Origin: CALJXB01 sp965225935
Lineage (GTDB): Bacteria > Pseudomonadota > Alphaproteobacteria > Kiloniellales > JAKSDN01
Length of the DNA: 64,000 nucleotides
Assembly (NCBI GenBank): GCA_965225935.1
Contig: CBDDCC010000023.1
Coordinates: 1,024,033-1,088,032, forward strand
Reading direction: 5' to 3'
The translations under genes were made by a program, and so were the position numbers. Below are positions 25,013 through 35,970 of the stretch, one piece after another. Numbering within the stretch: position 1 is the stretch's first letter; each line of letters opens with the position of its first letter. The notes beneath the pieces are model-generated. The model made no database searches. It saw nothing but the letters and a program-made list of their open reading frames with translations, and was not told the origin of the DNA.

Positions 25013-25426
25013 ATGGCCACGAAAACCGCCGCCAACAACGAGAACGCGCCCGACCTCGGGTTCGTGTTCAATTGGGGCGTCAAGATCACGGACTACGACG
25101 AGCTGTTTCTGCTCGCCGGGCGTGGCGACGTTGCGCCCGATGGGACAATCAGGAACCCGGGGGATCCGGTCGCGCAGACGGCAACCATCCTTGCCGAGCA
25201 GAAGGACTTCATCGAACGCAGCGGCTACGGCCTGAACGACGTGATCCGCATCGAGTTCACCATGGCGAAGGAGGTCGACCGGGACCAGCAGAAGGCCATA
25301 TTCGGCCAGTTCGCAGGCCTTTTCCGGGAGGTCGAGGTGAAGCCGGCGGCCGGCACCCTCCGCGTCGTCGACCGCTTGGCCTATCCGGGCATGCTGGTCG
25401 AGTTCGAGTTCTGGCTGGCGAAGTAG
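25013..25426 (+). CDS. RidA (YjgF/YER057c/UK114) family protein
   Basis: 137 residues from the ATG at 25013, preceded by GAGGGAG. The core DELFLLAGRGDVAPDGTIRNPGDPVAQTATILAEQKDFIERSGYGLNDVIR is the RidA fold, which forms trimers and hydrolyses reactive enamine/imine intermediates. The classical C-terminal R-x-x-V-E ligand segment is altered to YPGMLVEFEFWLA, so it belongs to a non-archetypal subfamily. Position after a dehydrogenase fits removal of an imine formed there, which is inference. Confidence 0.85.
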   Translation: MATKTAANNENAPDLGFVFNWGVKITDYDELFLLAGRGDVAPDGTIRNPGDPVAQTATILAEQKDFIERSGYGLNDVIRIEFTMAKEVDRDQQKAIFGQFAGLFREVEVKPAAGTLRVVDRLAYPGMLVEFEFWLAK

Positions 25427-25516
25427 GCCCGGTCTGGGGCCGTGCTCTCCGCCGCGTCTGGGGCGGCCATAGGGCGTGGGTGCCGGTTTCGCGTTGCTTG
25501 AGCAGGGCTGATCGAA

Positions 25517-26323
25517 TCAAGCAGCCGGGGAGTACAGCCGAACCGGGTCCGAAAAACCTTTCAGCGTCTCGGATCCCGTGGCCTCGAACGCCAGGTCGGA
25601 ACCGCTGCACGCATCCTTGAGCGCATGGGACACGAGAATGTCGTCCGCTTGGGCGAGATCGCAAATTCGTGCCGCGATCTGCACCGCCGCGCCGAAGAGG
25701 TCGTCGCTCTCCGCCACCGGCTCTCCGGCGTGTATGCCGATCCTGACGCGGATCGGAGTCTCGCTGCTCTCGTTGTAGGACGAGAGCTCCTCCTGAATTC
25801 GCATGGCGCAGGCGACCGAATCCGGCGCATCGTCGAATGACGCCATGATGCCGTCGCCCAGGTGCTTCACCTCGGACCCGCTGTGGCGCTCCAGGCATCG
25901 CCGGACGATGGCATCGTGGGCTCTCACCAGTTCCAGCGACATCGCATCGCCCAATCGCGCTGTCATCTCGGTGGAGCCGACCATGTCGGTGAACATGATG
26001 GCGCGGAAGGCGGAGTCGTCGATCGGTTCGGTTTTCGCCGTTGGCGGGTCCTGTATGCGGCCGAGGAAGGCCTCGACGGCGGACAGGTCCACGGCGATCA
26101 TCTCGTTGGCCACGTGTCCGTGGGCCTCCGCATGGACCCGGTCGGCCGTCTCCTTGTCGGGCGCATCGACGAGGCAGAACGTCGTCTGGCGTTCGGCGTC
26201 GTACCAGTAGGTCAGGAACTTCACGCCGTACTGGTCCTGGATTTCCAGGTCCTTGACGTGCAGCTTGGCGACTTCTTCGGCCGAGAACGTGACCACGTCG
26301 TGACGGTCCAGGAAGATCGGCAT
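25517..26323 (-). CDS. DUF4242 protein fused to class III adenylate/guanylate cyclase domain
   Basis: 268 residues. Residues 1-85 match DUF4242 (MPIFLDRHD, AEEVAKLHVKDLEIQDQYGVKFLTYW, FCLVDAPD). Residues 105-268 are a class III nucleotidyl cyclase domain with FTDMVGSTEMTARLGD (metal Asp), KHLGDGIMASFDDA and RIGIHAGEP. The first metal Asp and the GDG loop are present, so it may be active; ATP or GTP preference is not clear. It is soluble with no membrane helix. A DUF4242 domain as the sensing part of a cyclase is the notable feature. Confidence 0.85.
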   Translation of the reverse strand: MPIFLDRHDVVTFSAEEVAKLHVKDLEIQDQYGVKFLTYWYDAERQTTFCLVDAPDKETADRVHAEAHGHVANEMIAVDLSAVEAFLGRIQDPPTAKTEPIDDSAFRAIMFTDMVGSTEMTARLGDAMSLELVRAHDAIVRRCLERHSGSEVKHLGDGIMASFDDAPDSVACAMRIQEELSSYNESSETPIRVRIGIHAGEPVAESDDLFGAAVQIAARICDLAQADDILVSHALKDACSGSDLAFEATGSETLKGFSDPVRLYSPAA

Positions 26324-26353
26324 CGCTCAGCTCCTCTTCGGTCCGGCAAGATA

Positions 26354-28669
26354 CTAGCGCGTCGGCGCCTGGCCCTGGGCGGTTTTTTCCGCTTCCTCGG
26401 CGGCGATGGCGGCGGCGCCGGCGGCGTCGGCCAGGCGCTTCTCCTCCTCCGGCGAGAGGTTCGCGTCCGTCGGCAGCTCCACGGTCACCTTGCGGTGGGC
26501 GAACTCGATGCCGTTCTCGTGGAAGGCCTTCTGCACCCGGTTGTAGAGTTCCTTGCGGATCGAAAACTGGGTCCCCGGCTTGCTCATGAACTTGCCGCGC
26601 ACGATGATCGCGGAATCCTCGATGGCCTTCACGCCCTGGCTCTTGAAGGGCTCAAGGAAATCGGGGCCGAGCAGGGGGTTCTCCAGCATCTCCGCGCCGA
26701 TCTGCTTGAAGATCTTCTTGATCTTGTTGATGTCGGTGTCGGTGGGCACGCGGAATTCCATCTTCACGATGACCCAGTCGCGGCTGAAGTTCGTCAGGTG
26801 CTGGATCTCGCCGTAGGGCACGGTGTGGACGGGTCCGAGGTGGTGGCGCAGGACCAGGGAGCGGGGGTTGATGCCCTCGACCGTGCCCTTGACGCTGCCG
26901 ATGTCCACGTACTCGCCCTTGCGGAAGGCGTCGTCCATCAGGAAGAAGAGGCCCGAGACCACGTCGCGCACAAGGGTTTGCGCCCCGAAGCCGACGGCAA
27001 GCCCGATCACGCCCGCACCGGCCAACAGCGGGCCGATGTCGACGCCGAGGGAGGACAGCAGGATCATCACCACGATGACGGCGAGCGTGATCTGGATGAA
27101 ACGCATGACCAGCGGCATGACCGTCTCGAGGCGCGTGGCGCCCGAATGGCCGCCCTCGTCGCCACCTTCGCCCTCCTCGTCCTCGGCCGGCAGGTAGCCG
27201 GACAGCGCCGCCTTGATCGCGCCCCAGGCGACGTAGGCGACCAGCAGGGTCAGCGCGATGTCGACGATGGCCCGCATCAGCTCCTCGCCGAAGCTGTTCC
27301 GGCCGAGGGCGAAGAAGTTCACCCCCCAAACCTCGCCCAGCAGGAAGATCGCCAGGATCACCAGCAGGATGCGGGCGGCGCGCTTGAAGACGGGCATCGC
27401 GCCCGCGGTCTTGCGGCGCTCGCTCGTCTTCTCGACCGGGAAGAAGTGATCGAGCAGCGATCTCAGGAGATAGTCGGCGGCCGGCAGCAGCACCACGATC
27501 AGCAGGCTGAGCAGGCCGGGATAGGCCGCCGCCGACGTCCCGACCACGCCCTTGTAGAGATTCAGAGCGTAGATCACGAGCACATAGACGATAAAGACGG
27601 CGTACCAGAGGGACGCCAGCACCGCCAGCAGCCGCTGGCCGTGACCCTCGCTGCCGACCTGCGACAGCAGCGCCGCGGCGATGGGCTTGCGCAGGCTCAG
27701 GGCGCCGGCGACAAGGAGAACCACCACGACGGCGCCGACCAGGTTCAAGAGGAGCGCGTGCAGCACCGGGGATACCCCGAGCCGCAGCATGAGGGCGCAG
27801 GCCAGAAGGCCGAACGCGGTCACTGTCGCGACCGTGACGATCCAGCGGTGGACCCGGAGAGCCGCTTCGTCGTCGAAGGGCGCGATCCGCAGGTCGCCGG
27901 ATTGGGGCGCGAAGAAGAATCGCGAAACGGCCGAGGTGACGCGCATGACGAGAACCGTCGCCAGCAGGGCGATCATGACCAGTCGCGACGGCTCGTGGCC
28001 ATGGTAGAATAGGAAGAAGAGGATCAGAAGCGCCACGGCGAAGACGGCGACCCCGATGAGATCGAGGCACAGCCTGGCCAGGGAGCGGCCGAGCCGCTGC
28101 AGCGGGTCGCCGGCCGCCGGCAGGACCAGCCCGTCATAGATGCGCCTGACGCCCCGGCGATATCCGCGTTCCGCGACGTAGGCCAAGGCCGCGATGACGA
28201 TGAGAAAGCCGAGGACGATGAGGGGGTGATAGGGCCCCTTGCCGGCACTCAGCCTATCGTAGAGCAGCCCCGGTACTGAGGGCAGTTCGCCCAGATGGGA
28301 AAGGCGCAGGGCCATGCTCTCGCGGAACAGCCTGAACCCCTGGTCGAACTCCTCCATCATCCCGGCCTGCTGGACGTCCGTGGCCGCCTGCTCGCGCAGG
28401 TAGGACATGATCATCGCCCGGACCTGCTCGTCGGAGAGGCGCGACAGCAGCTCCGCGCGCTCCTCGCCGGTCAGTTGGGAGAGATCGATGTCGGTCGCGG
28501 GCGCCGGCTCCGGGGTCTGCGCCCGGCCGGCGGACAGGCCGGCCAGCAGGACCAGCAAGCCGGCAACGAGGAAGAACACGAAACGGCGGAGGACCGGCGC
28601 GGGACGCGGGCACCACGCAGCCTGCCCAGGCGCCACCGTGGGATGGCGGGAAAGCGGTACGCCGGCCAT
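26354..28669 (-). CDS. MscS family mechanosensitive ion channel, large form
   Basis: 771 residues from the ATG at 28667-28669; the frame remains open upstream to 30184, but that part is shadow of the next gene. An N-terminal signal-like hydrophobic stretch (FVFFLVAGLLVLLAGLSAGRA) is followed by a periplasmic segment (30-130) and about ten membrane helices. The MscS core follows near 550-650: GVIGLAVGFGAQTLVRDVVSGLFFLMDDAFRKGEYVDIG, the pore helix TM3 and the beta domain. The C-terminus is a charged helix. It releases solutes on hypo-osmotic shock. The start codon lacks a strong ribosome binding site, so it may differ. Confidence 0.88.
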   Translation of the reverse strand: MAGVPLSRHPTVAPGQAAWCPRPAPVLRRFVFFLVAGLLVLLAGLSAGRAQTPEPAPATDIDLSQLTGEERAELLSRLSDEQVRAMIMSYLREQAATDVQQAGMMEEFDQGFRLFRESMALRLSHLGELPSVPGLLYDRLSAGKGPYHPLIVLGFLIVIAALAYVAERGYRRGVRRIYDGLVLPAAGDPLQRLGRSLARLCLDLIGVAVFAVALLILFFLFYHGHEPSRLVMIALLATVLVMRVTSAVSRFFFAPQSGDLRIAPFDDEAALRVHRWIVTVATVTAFGLLACALMLRLGVSPVLHALLLNLVGAVVVVLLVAGALSLRKPIAAALLSQVGSEGHGQRLLAVLASLWYAVFIVYVLVIYALNLYKGVVGTSAAAYPGLLSLLIVVLLPAADYLLRSLLDHFFPVEKTSERRKTAGAMPVFKRAARILLVILAIFLLGEVWGVNFFALGRNSFGEELMRAIVDIALTLLVAYVAWGAIKAALSGYLPAEDEEGEGGDEGGHSGATRLETVMPLVMRFIQITLAVIVVMILLSSLGVDIGPLLAGAGVIGLAVGFGAQTLVRDVVSGLFFLMDDAFRKGEYVDIGSVKGTVEGINPRSLVLRHHLGPVHTVPYGEIQHLTNFSRDWVIVKMEFRVPTDTDINKIKKIFKQIGAEMLENPLLGPDFLEPFKSQGVKAIEDSAIIVRGKFMSKPGTQFSIRKELYNRVQKAFHENGIEFAHRKVTVELPTDANLSPEEEKRLADAAGAAAIAAEEAEKTAQGQAPTR

Positions 28670-28827
28670 GACTTTGATCCCCCCTTCGACCGCAGCGAAG
28701 CCCCAGCCTCCGCCACGGTCCAGTATGATCGCCTCTCCAGGGACAATTGCAAGGCCGTAGGGCGGCGGTGCCCGGTCCGCCCCTGGGTTCAACCCGCCCC
28801 TGGGTCCGGTCCGATTAACGCGCGGCC

Positions 28828-30627
28828 TCACATGGCCGGCTGGTGTGCGGACTCGCCTGCCAGCTTCAGGCCGGCCTTGCGCAAGCCTTCGACCAGGTGC
28901 TCGTAGAGCGGCTCCGGAAACTGCCAGACCCGCAGGAAGCTCGGGCCATCGCGCGCGAACTCCGGCTTCAGCGTCAGGAGGTCTTGCGCCGCCGCCTCCG
29001 CCGCTTGCGGGCGCCCGAGCTGGCCGAGGGCGGCCGCCTTCGCCAGGTGGGTCCAGAAGAACCTCGGCATGTCGATCTTTTCCAGCTCGGCGACGGCCAG
29101 ATCGTATTCCTGCCGGTCGTAGTGATAGAACACCTGCGCGAAGCGGTACCACTGGGGATGTACCGGATTGAGGGTCATGGCTTTGTTCACCAGGGCAAGG
29201 CCGCGGTCCCAGTCGCCGCTCAGCGCCAGGCGAAGCCCGTAGTGGGCGAGCGCGTCGCTGTTGTTGGGATTGAGGCGCAGGGCCGCTTCGCCCGCCTGCC
29301 GGAAACCCTCGAGATCGCCTTCGGTGAACAGTAGATTGGAAAGCACCATGTGGCCGGTCGCTTCCGCCGGATCCAGCTCTATGGCGCGCTTGACCGCCGC
29401 CTTGGCCTTCGCTGCCGCGGCGCCCGGCCCCGCCGCCCCGCCGACTCCGAAGCGCTTCTCCTGCATGTAGACGTTCGCCAGGACGGCCCAGGCCTCGGCG
29501 TAGGCCGGCTCGAGCGCGACCGCCCGTTCCAGGCAGGCCCTCACCTGGCCGTGGCGTTCGGGATTGATGGTGATCTGATAGTCGTAGTAGCGCAGGACGC
29601 AGTCGTAGGCGTCGAGGCTGTCGGGCGGCTTGCGCTTGGAGACGGCCATGTCGTCCTGGGCCAGGACGCCGTACTTGCCGGCCAGGTTTCCCGCCACCTC
29701 CTCGGCAATGGCGGCCTCCACCTCGTAGATGCTGGCGGGCTTGAACGGCTCGTCGAAGGTCTTGACCCAGACGTAGCGTGCGCTCTTGGCGTCGATCAGG
29801 CGGCTGGTGATACGGATGTCCTCGCCGCTGGTGCGCACGCTGCCTTCGAGCACGTAGTCGACGCCGAACTCGCGGCGCAGCGCCCGCGGATCGACCAGCC
29901 CGTCCCTGAAATGCTGCATGGTCCCGAGCGGCAGGACCCAGAGGTCGCGGAAGCGGGCGAGCTCGGTCGTCAGCTGCTCGGTGATGCCGTCGGAAAGGTA
30001 CTGCTTGTCGTCGTCGCCGCTCAGGTTGAGGAACGGCAGGACCGCGATCGACGGGCCCTTCGGGAGGGCGAGAAGCGGATCCTGCTCCGCCGTGGTGGCT
30101 CCCGGCCCCGCGCCGATCAGCTCCGGCAGGCGCCAAGCCGCCACGGCCAGGACGACGAGCGCGCAGACCGCCGCACCGAGCCATAGCCGGCTCTGCCGCG
30201 TGCCCAGGGCGGGCAGTCCGTCGGCGGCATCCGCGGGCTCCGCCGTTTCCAGCTCAGGACTGCCTTGCCACTCGAACCGGGGCAGGTAGCCGCCCTTGGG
30301 GATCGAGATCCTGATCGGATCGTCCCGGCCCGCGGTGGCGTAATAGCCGTCGAGGTCGTGACGCAGCCGCCGCGCCTCCAGCCGTACGATGGGATCTGTC
30401 TGCTGATCGAAGGTCTCGTCCCGGCCGAAGACCGACATGGCGATGGAGACGCCCTTCAGCAGCTCGCCCCGTCCGGCCAGCGTCTCCTCAACCACGTAGC
30501 GCAGGAAGGCGCCGCGGCGCGCGCGTCCACCAAGCACTCCGCTGTCGAGAATCTTTTTCAGTTGTTCGCGTACGGCTTGCGGCGACGGTTTGGCCGGTTC
30601 CGTGCCCTGCGAGCCTGAAACACCCAT
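28828..30627 (-). CDS. TolB-like/TPR regulatory protein with one membrane helix
   Basis: 599 residues from the ATG at 30625-30627 (site GAGGGGAGAAG). Residues 1-125 form the N-terminal domain found before TolB-like domains in alphaproteobacteria (LKKILDSGVLGGRARRGAFLRYVVEETLAGR, IPKGGYLPRFEW). A membrane helix (LWLGAAVCALVVLAVAAW, about 155-172) leads to a periplasmic FlgO/TolB N-like domain (PSIAVLPFLNLSGDDDKQYLSDGITEQLTTELARF, VDYVLEGSVR) and then TPR repeats (about 370-560). Such proteins are often annotated as adenylate-cyclase-like regulators, but no cyclase domain is present here. Function unknown. MscS follows 158 bp downstream. Confidence 0.82.
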   Translation of the reverse strand: MGVSGSQGTEPAKPSPQAVREQLKKILDSGVLGGRARRGAFLRYVVEETLAGRGELLKGVSIAMSVFGRDETFDQQTDPIVRLEARRLRHDLDGYYATAGRDDPIRISIPKGGYLPRFEWQGSPELETAEPADAADGLPALGTRQSRLWLGAAVCALVVLAVAAWRLPELIGAGPGATTAEQDPLLALPKGPSIAVLPFLNLSGDDDKQYLSDGITEQLTTELARFRDLWVLPLGTMQHFRDGLVDPRALRREFGVDYVLEGSVRTSGEDIRITSRLIDAKSARYVWVKTFDEPFKPASIYEVEAAIAEEVAGNLAGKYGVLAQDDMAVSKRKPPDSLDAYDCVLRYYDYQITINPERHGQVRACLERAVALEPAYAEAWAVLANVYMQEKRFGVGGAAGPGAAAAKAKAAVKRAIELDPAEATGHMVLSNLLFTEGDLEGFRQAGEAALRLNPNNSDALAHYGLRLALSGDWDRGLALVNKAMTLNPVHPQWYRFAQVFYHYDRQEYDLAVAELEKIDMPRFFWTHLAKAAALGQLGRPQAAEAAAQDLLTLKPEFARDGPSFLRVWQFPEPLYEHLVEGLRKAGLKLAGESAHQPAM

Positions 30628-30859
30628 ACGACACTTCTCCCCTCGCTGCCGCCAAGTATATGCCAGGCAAGGAGTTTGTAGAGCCAGAAAATGGGCCGAT
30701 GGCGCCGGAACAGGGGACAAAGGGCCGTTCCATGACCCTGTAGGAACATGTTCGCACTTCCGCGATGCGGAAGCCTGGCAATACTGGCGGACAACAAGCA
30801 GCCCTAGGGCGAGAGACAGGCAGGCTTGGAAAGCGAACGTGCGGCGGACGTGCCTCGAA

Positions 30860-31090
30860 GTGGACCCGGTTCAAGGCCTGGAGCGGCGGTTCCCGGGCCG
30901 TGCCCGGACGATCCGCCGCCGCGTGCGGGACGATGCCTCGTTCAAGGAACTCTGCGCCGACTACGCGGCGGCGTCCGCGGCCTTAGAACACTGGCAATCT
31001 CCGCCGCAGCGTTCCGAGGCCAAGGCCAAGGAATACCGGGACCTGCTCGCCGAACTGGAAGCCGAAATCGCGGCGGCGCTGGATGACTAG
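30860..31090 (+). CDS. small hypothetical protein
   Basis: About 76 residues from a GTG at 30860; an upstream GTG at 30839 is also possible, and no ATG fits. The C-terminal part (RRVRDDASFKELCADYAAASAALEHW, then AKEYRDLLAELEAEI) is an amphipathic charged helical pattern seen in small conserved proteobacterial proteins of unknown function. It ends 68 bp before the sulfatase start on the same strand. The start is uncertain and no RBS stands out. Confidence 0.45.
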   Translation: MDPVQGLERRFPGRARTIRRRVRDDASFKELCADYAAASAALEHWQSPPQRSEAKAKEYRDLLAELEAEIAAALDD

Positions 31091-31158
31091 TGCTTCACCA
31101 GGGCCGATGGCGGCTTCGCCGCTGGCCGCGACCCATTCGACCTAAGGAGGAGAATGTG

Positions 31159-32742
<1,584 letters not shown>

Positions 32743-32836
32743 GCCGTGGCCCAACCGCCGGGGGCCGGGGACACATTGAGGTGCGCCCCGGCCTCTCCCC
32801 GGCGGGCCATCAACGACGACGAACGGGAGTCATCCC

Positions 32837-33835
32837 ATGCGCAATTTGAAGCTTGCCGCGGCGGCGGCCCTCGCGACCCTAGCGTCGACGGCGGCGCTCG
32901 CCGACCCGCTGCCGTCCTGGAAGCCGACGGAAAACAAGGCGGCGATCGTCGACTTCGTCGAGGCCGTCACCGAGGTGGGCGGGCCGGACTATGTGACGCC
33001 CGGTGCCCGCATCGCCGTGTTTGACAACGACGGGACCCTCTGGTCCGAGCAGCCCGCCTATTTCCAATTGCTGTTCGCCGTCGACCGGGTCGCCGCCATG
33101 GCGGAGAGCGATCCCGGGTCCGCCGCGACGCCCGCGCTGCAGGCCGCTGCAGCGCACGACTTTCCGGCCCTGCTCGACACGGGCAAGGAGGGCCTGCTGG
33201 AGGTGGTCGCGGCCGCCCACTCGGGCATGGACGTCGCGGAGTACCAGGCCCAGGTCGCGGAGTGGCTGACGGAGGCGCGCCACCCGAAGACCGGCGAGCG
33301 CTACGACGCCATGATCTATCAGCCCATGCTGGAGCTGCTGAGCTACCTGCGCGACAAGGGCTTCAAGACCTACATCGTCTCCGGCGGCGGCATCCACTTC
33401 ATGCGCGTCTTCGCCGAGGATGCCTACGGCATTCCGCCCGAGCAGGTGATCGGCACGACCGGCGAGGCCTCCTACAAGGTCGTCGACGGCACACCCAAGG
33501 TCATGAAGGAGCCCGGCATCGCCTTCATCGACGACAAGGAAGGCAAGCCCATCGCCATAGACCGTGTCATCGGCCGCCGGCCGATCTTCGCGGGCGGGAA
33601 CTCCGACGGGGATTTGCAGATGCTCGAGTGGACGAACCTTGCGGGCGGGGCCCCGAGCTTCGGCCTGATCGTCCGCCACACCGACCCGGAGCGCGAGTGG
33701 GCCTACGACCGTGAGTCCCACATCGGGCGGCTCGACAAGGCGCTCGACTCCGCCGGCGAGCACGGCTGGACGGTCGTCGACATGCAGCGCGACTGGCGGG
33801 TGGTCTTTCCCTACGAGCTCGAACGAATGAAGTAA
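32837..33835 (+). CDS. exported HAD-superfamily phosphatase
   Basis: 332 residues with a Sec signal peptide (cleavage near ALA-DP, residue 22-23). The HAD motif I VFDNDGTLW (nucleophile Asp63, acid-base Asp65) is complete; YIVSGGGIHFMR gives motif II and GGNSDGDLQML motif IV. The fold is phosphoserine-phosphatase-like. Exported HAD phosphatases of this type commonly stand next to sulfatases, as here, suggesting stepwise removal of sulfate and phosphate groups from an external substrate. The substrate is unknown. Confidence 0.85.
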   Translation: MRNLKLAAAAALATLASTAALADPLPSWKPTENKAAIVDFVEAVTEVGGPDYVTPGARIAVFDNDGTLWSEQPAYFQLLFAVDRVAAMAESDPGSAATPALQAAAAHDFPALLDTGKEGLLEVVAAAHSGMDVAEYQAQVAEWLTEARHPKTGERYDAMIYQPMLELLSYLRDKGFKTYIVSGGGIHFMRVFAEDAYGIPPEQVIGTTGEASYKVVDGTPKVMKEPGIAFIDDKEGKPIAIDRVIGRRPIFAGGNSDGDLQMLEWTNLAGGAPSFGLIVRHTDPEREWAYDRESHIGRLDKALDSAGEHGWTVVDMQRDWRVVFPYELERMK

Positions 33836-33865
33836 ACCTCCCGCGCGGCAGGTGCGGGGCGCGGA

Positions 33866-35836
33866 CTACTGCTGGTCCTCCAGCGCCTTCTCTAGCTCCT
33901 CGCGCATCTGCATCAAGGATCCGTTTTCCGGATTGGAATCGAGCGCCCGCTCGGCGGCTTCGGCGGCGCCGGCCAAGTCGCCTTGCGCCGCCCGCAAACG
34001 CACGACCATCGCCCAGGCGTCGACCAGCTGGGGATCCAGGCGCGCCGCCTCGGCGAAGGCACTCTCGGCCGCCTGGAAGTTGCGCAGGGTAAGGGCGGTG
34101 CCGGCGATCGCCAGCTGGGTCTCCGGGAAATCGGCCTTGGCGTTCAGCGCGTTCTGGTATTCCTGCAAGGCTTCGGCGGCGCCCTGCGGGGCCCGGCCTG
34201 CGGCGAGAAGGTCGAGCAGATCGCGGGCGGCTGCGATCCGCGCGGCCTTCATGGGGTCCCGCAGCAGCGGCGCGACCCGCCTCAGGCGAAGCGCCGACGG
34301 CGCCGGCCGCTGCAGTGGGATGGCCCCGGCGCGGACCAGGGGATCGCCGTCCTTCAGCAAGGTCCGGGTCTGTGCTGCGATGGCCGCGGTGGCGAAGGGC
34401 GTGAGGGCCTCGAGGGCCGAGGCGCGCACGAAGCCCGACCGGTCCGGGTCCAAGGCGGTCTCGACCAGCACGCGGAGGGTCTCCGGGTTGCCGTCGCCCT
34501 GCCAGGCCGCCGCGAGCGCCGGTGCGAAGGAGTCTCCCCGGTGCGGGCTGTCGGGATACCACGCCGCCACCTGGCCGGCCGCCCATTCGGCGTCTTCGTC
34601 GCCGTGGCAGTCGTTGCAGGCGTTGGGCGTGCCGAGGGCGGCCGAGAGGTCCGGCCGCGGCACCCGGAAGCTGTGGTCGCGGCGGCCGTCGATCCCCATG
34701 TAGACCCGCTCGATCATGTGGCAGGCCTTGCACTGGGCGCCGGTGGAGCCGGGCTCGTGGAAATGGTGGGCCGGCGAGTCGTAGTCCTTCAGGGCGAGGG
34801 TCGGGAAGCCCGGGTTGCCGGCGGGTCCGTGGCACTGGGTGCAGACGGCGTTGCCCTCGGCGCGCAGGGCGCCGCTGTGAGGCTCGTGGCAGTTGCTGCA
34901 GCGCACGCCCCGAGCGTACATCTTCGACTGCAGGAAGGAGCCGTAGACGTAGACCTCGTCCAGGATCTGGCCGTCCGGGTGGTAGAGACCCGGGCGCATC
35001 GGCGACAGCCGGTAGGCGTCGTGGAAGGCGGTGCCGGGCGGGGGGCTGCTGTCGCCGAAGGGCTCGCGCCGCGAATGGCAGCCCGCGCATTGCTGGATCT
35101 CCGCCTCGGGCGCGTCCGCCGGAAAGCGGTGCGTCAGTCCGAGGGCGTCGGCGCCCGCCCAGGCCGCAGGATCGAACGCGGCAGGGTCGCGCGCCCAGGC
35201 CAGGTGGGCCTCGCCGGGGCCGTGGCAGGCCTCGCAGCCGACCCCGATCTCGGCCTGTCCGCTCGCGTAGCTGCGGCGGGCCGGCGCGTAGTCCTTGGTG
35301 TAGCCCGTGGCGTGGCATTCCGCGCAGCGGGCGTTCCAGTTCTTGTAGGGGCCGGTCCAGTGGAGCCCGTCCCCAGGCGGCAGATCCACGATAGGATAGA
35401 GGTCGTACCAGCGCCGGCCCACCTCGTCCCAGGCCACGTCCGGGGCCTGGAAGCGCCCGGGCTCGGTCTCGAGCAGGTATTGCTGCAGGGGCGCGACGCC
35501 GACGGTGCCGACGACCTCGAACGCCGTCGTCTCTCCGTCCGGCCCCGCGGTGGTCATCCAGTAGCTGCCGCCGTCCTTGGAGAAGGCCGTCTCTCCGCCG
35601 TCGTGGGCGAGGGGGTGGTCCTCGAAGTCGCCCAGTACCGTCTCCTCCGTCGGCAGGCGCCAGGCCCAGGCGTGGTGGGACCCCTGCCAGGCGGCCGCAG
35701 CCTCTTCGTGGCACCCGGTGCAGCTTTCGGACGTGACGTGGGCGGGCGGGGCGGCTTCCGGCCTTGTCTGGGCGGCGGCGGAGGCTGCGAGAAGGAGGAG
35801 GCCGGCAAGCGGGCTCCAGTGCCATCCGAGGGTCAT
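33866..35836 (-). CDS. octaheme c-type cytochrome with HEAT/TPR C-terminal region
   Basis: 656 residues from the ATG at 35834-35836 (in-frame TTG at 35848 is an alternative). A Sec signal (ends near AAAQ) precedes eight CxxCH haem motifs: CTGCH, CAECH, CEACH, CAGCH, CSNCH, CTQCH, CKACH, CNDCH, all in residues 35-420. The C-terminal 220 residues have HEAT-like (ALEALTPFA) and TPR repeats (AIAGTALTLRNFQAAESAFAEAARLDP). This domain pair is found in periplasmic multihaem cytochromes of the cytochrome c554/TPR type. Electron donors and acceptors are not encoded nearby. Confidence 0.88.
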   Translation of the reverse strand: MTLGWHWSPLAGLLLLAASAAAQTRPEAAPPAHVTSESCTGCHEEAAAAWQGSHHAWAWRLPTEETVLGDFEDHPLAHDGGETAFSKDGGSYWMTTAGPDGETTAFEVVGTVGVAPLQQYLLETEPGRFQAPDVAWDEVGRRWYDLYPIVDLPPGDGLHWTGPYKNWNARCAECHATGYTKDYAPARRSYASGQAEIGVGCEACHGPGEAHLAWARDPAAFDPAAWAGADALGLTHRFPADAPEAEIQQCAGCHSRREPFGDSSPPPGTAFHDAYRLSPMRPGLYHPDGQILDEVYVYGSFLQSKMYARGVRCSNCHEPHSGALRAEGNAVCTQCHGPAGNPGFPTLALKDYDSPAHHFHEPGSTGAQCKACHMIERVYMGIDGRRDHSFRVPRPDLSAALGTPNACNDCHGDEDAEWAAGQVAAWYPDSPHRGDSFAPALAAAWQGDGNPETLRVLVETALDPDRSGFVRASALEALTPFATAAIAAQTRTLLKDGDPLVRAGAIPLQRPAPSALRLRRVAPLLRDPMKAARIAAARDLLDLLAAGRAPQGAAEALQEYQNALNAKADFPETQLAIAGTALTLRNFQAAESAFAEAARLDPQLVDAWAMVVRLRAAQGDLAGAAEAAERALDSNPENGSLMQMREELEKALEDQQ

Positions 35837-35970
35837 GCCGCAATCCAAAGACGCGCCTGAAGCGCCGGGCGAGGGGGTCGAGCTCCGACCAGCCTAGGCT
35901 GTGAGATCCCGTTCAACAACCGGAGCGGCTTCCCCGACCGCTTGTCCCGTGGGGAGGCGCTGCGGGGAGC

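Noticed and set aside
26354..30184. A single 1276-residue protein joining MscS with an upstream 500-residue region
   Set aside because: The upstream part is the shifted frame of the TolB/TPR gene and has no motif; MscS starts at 28669.
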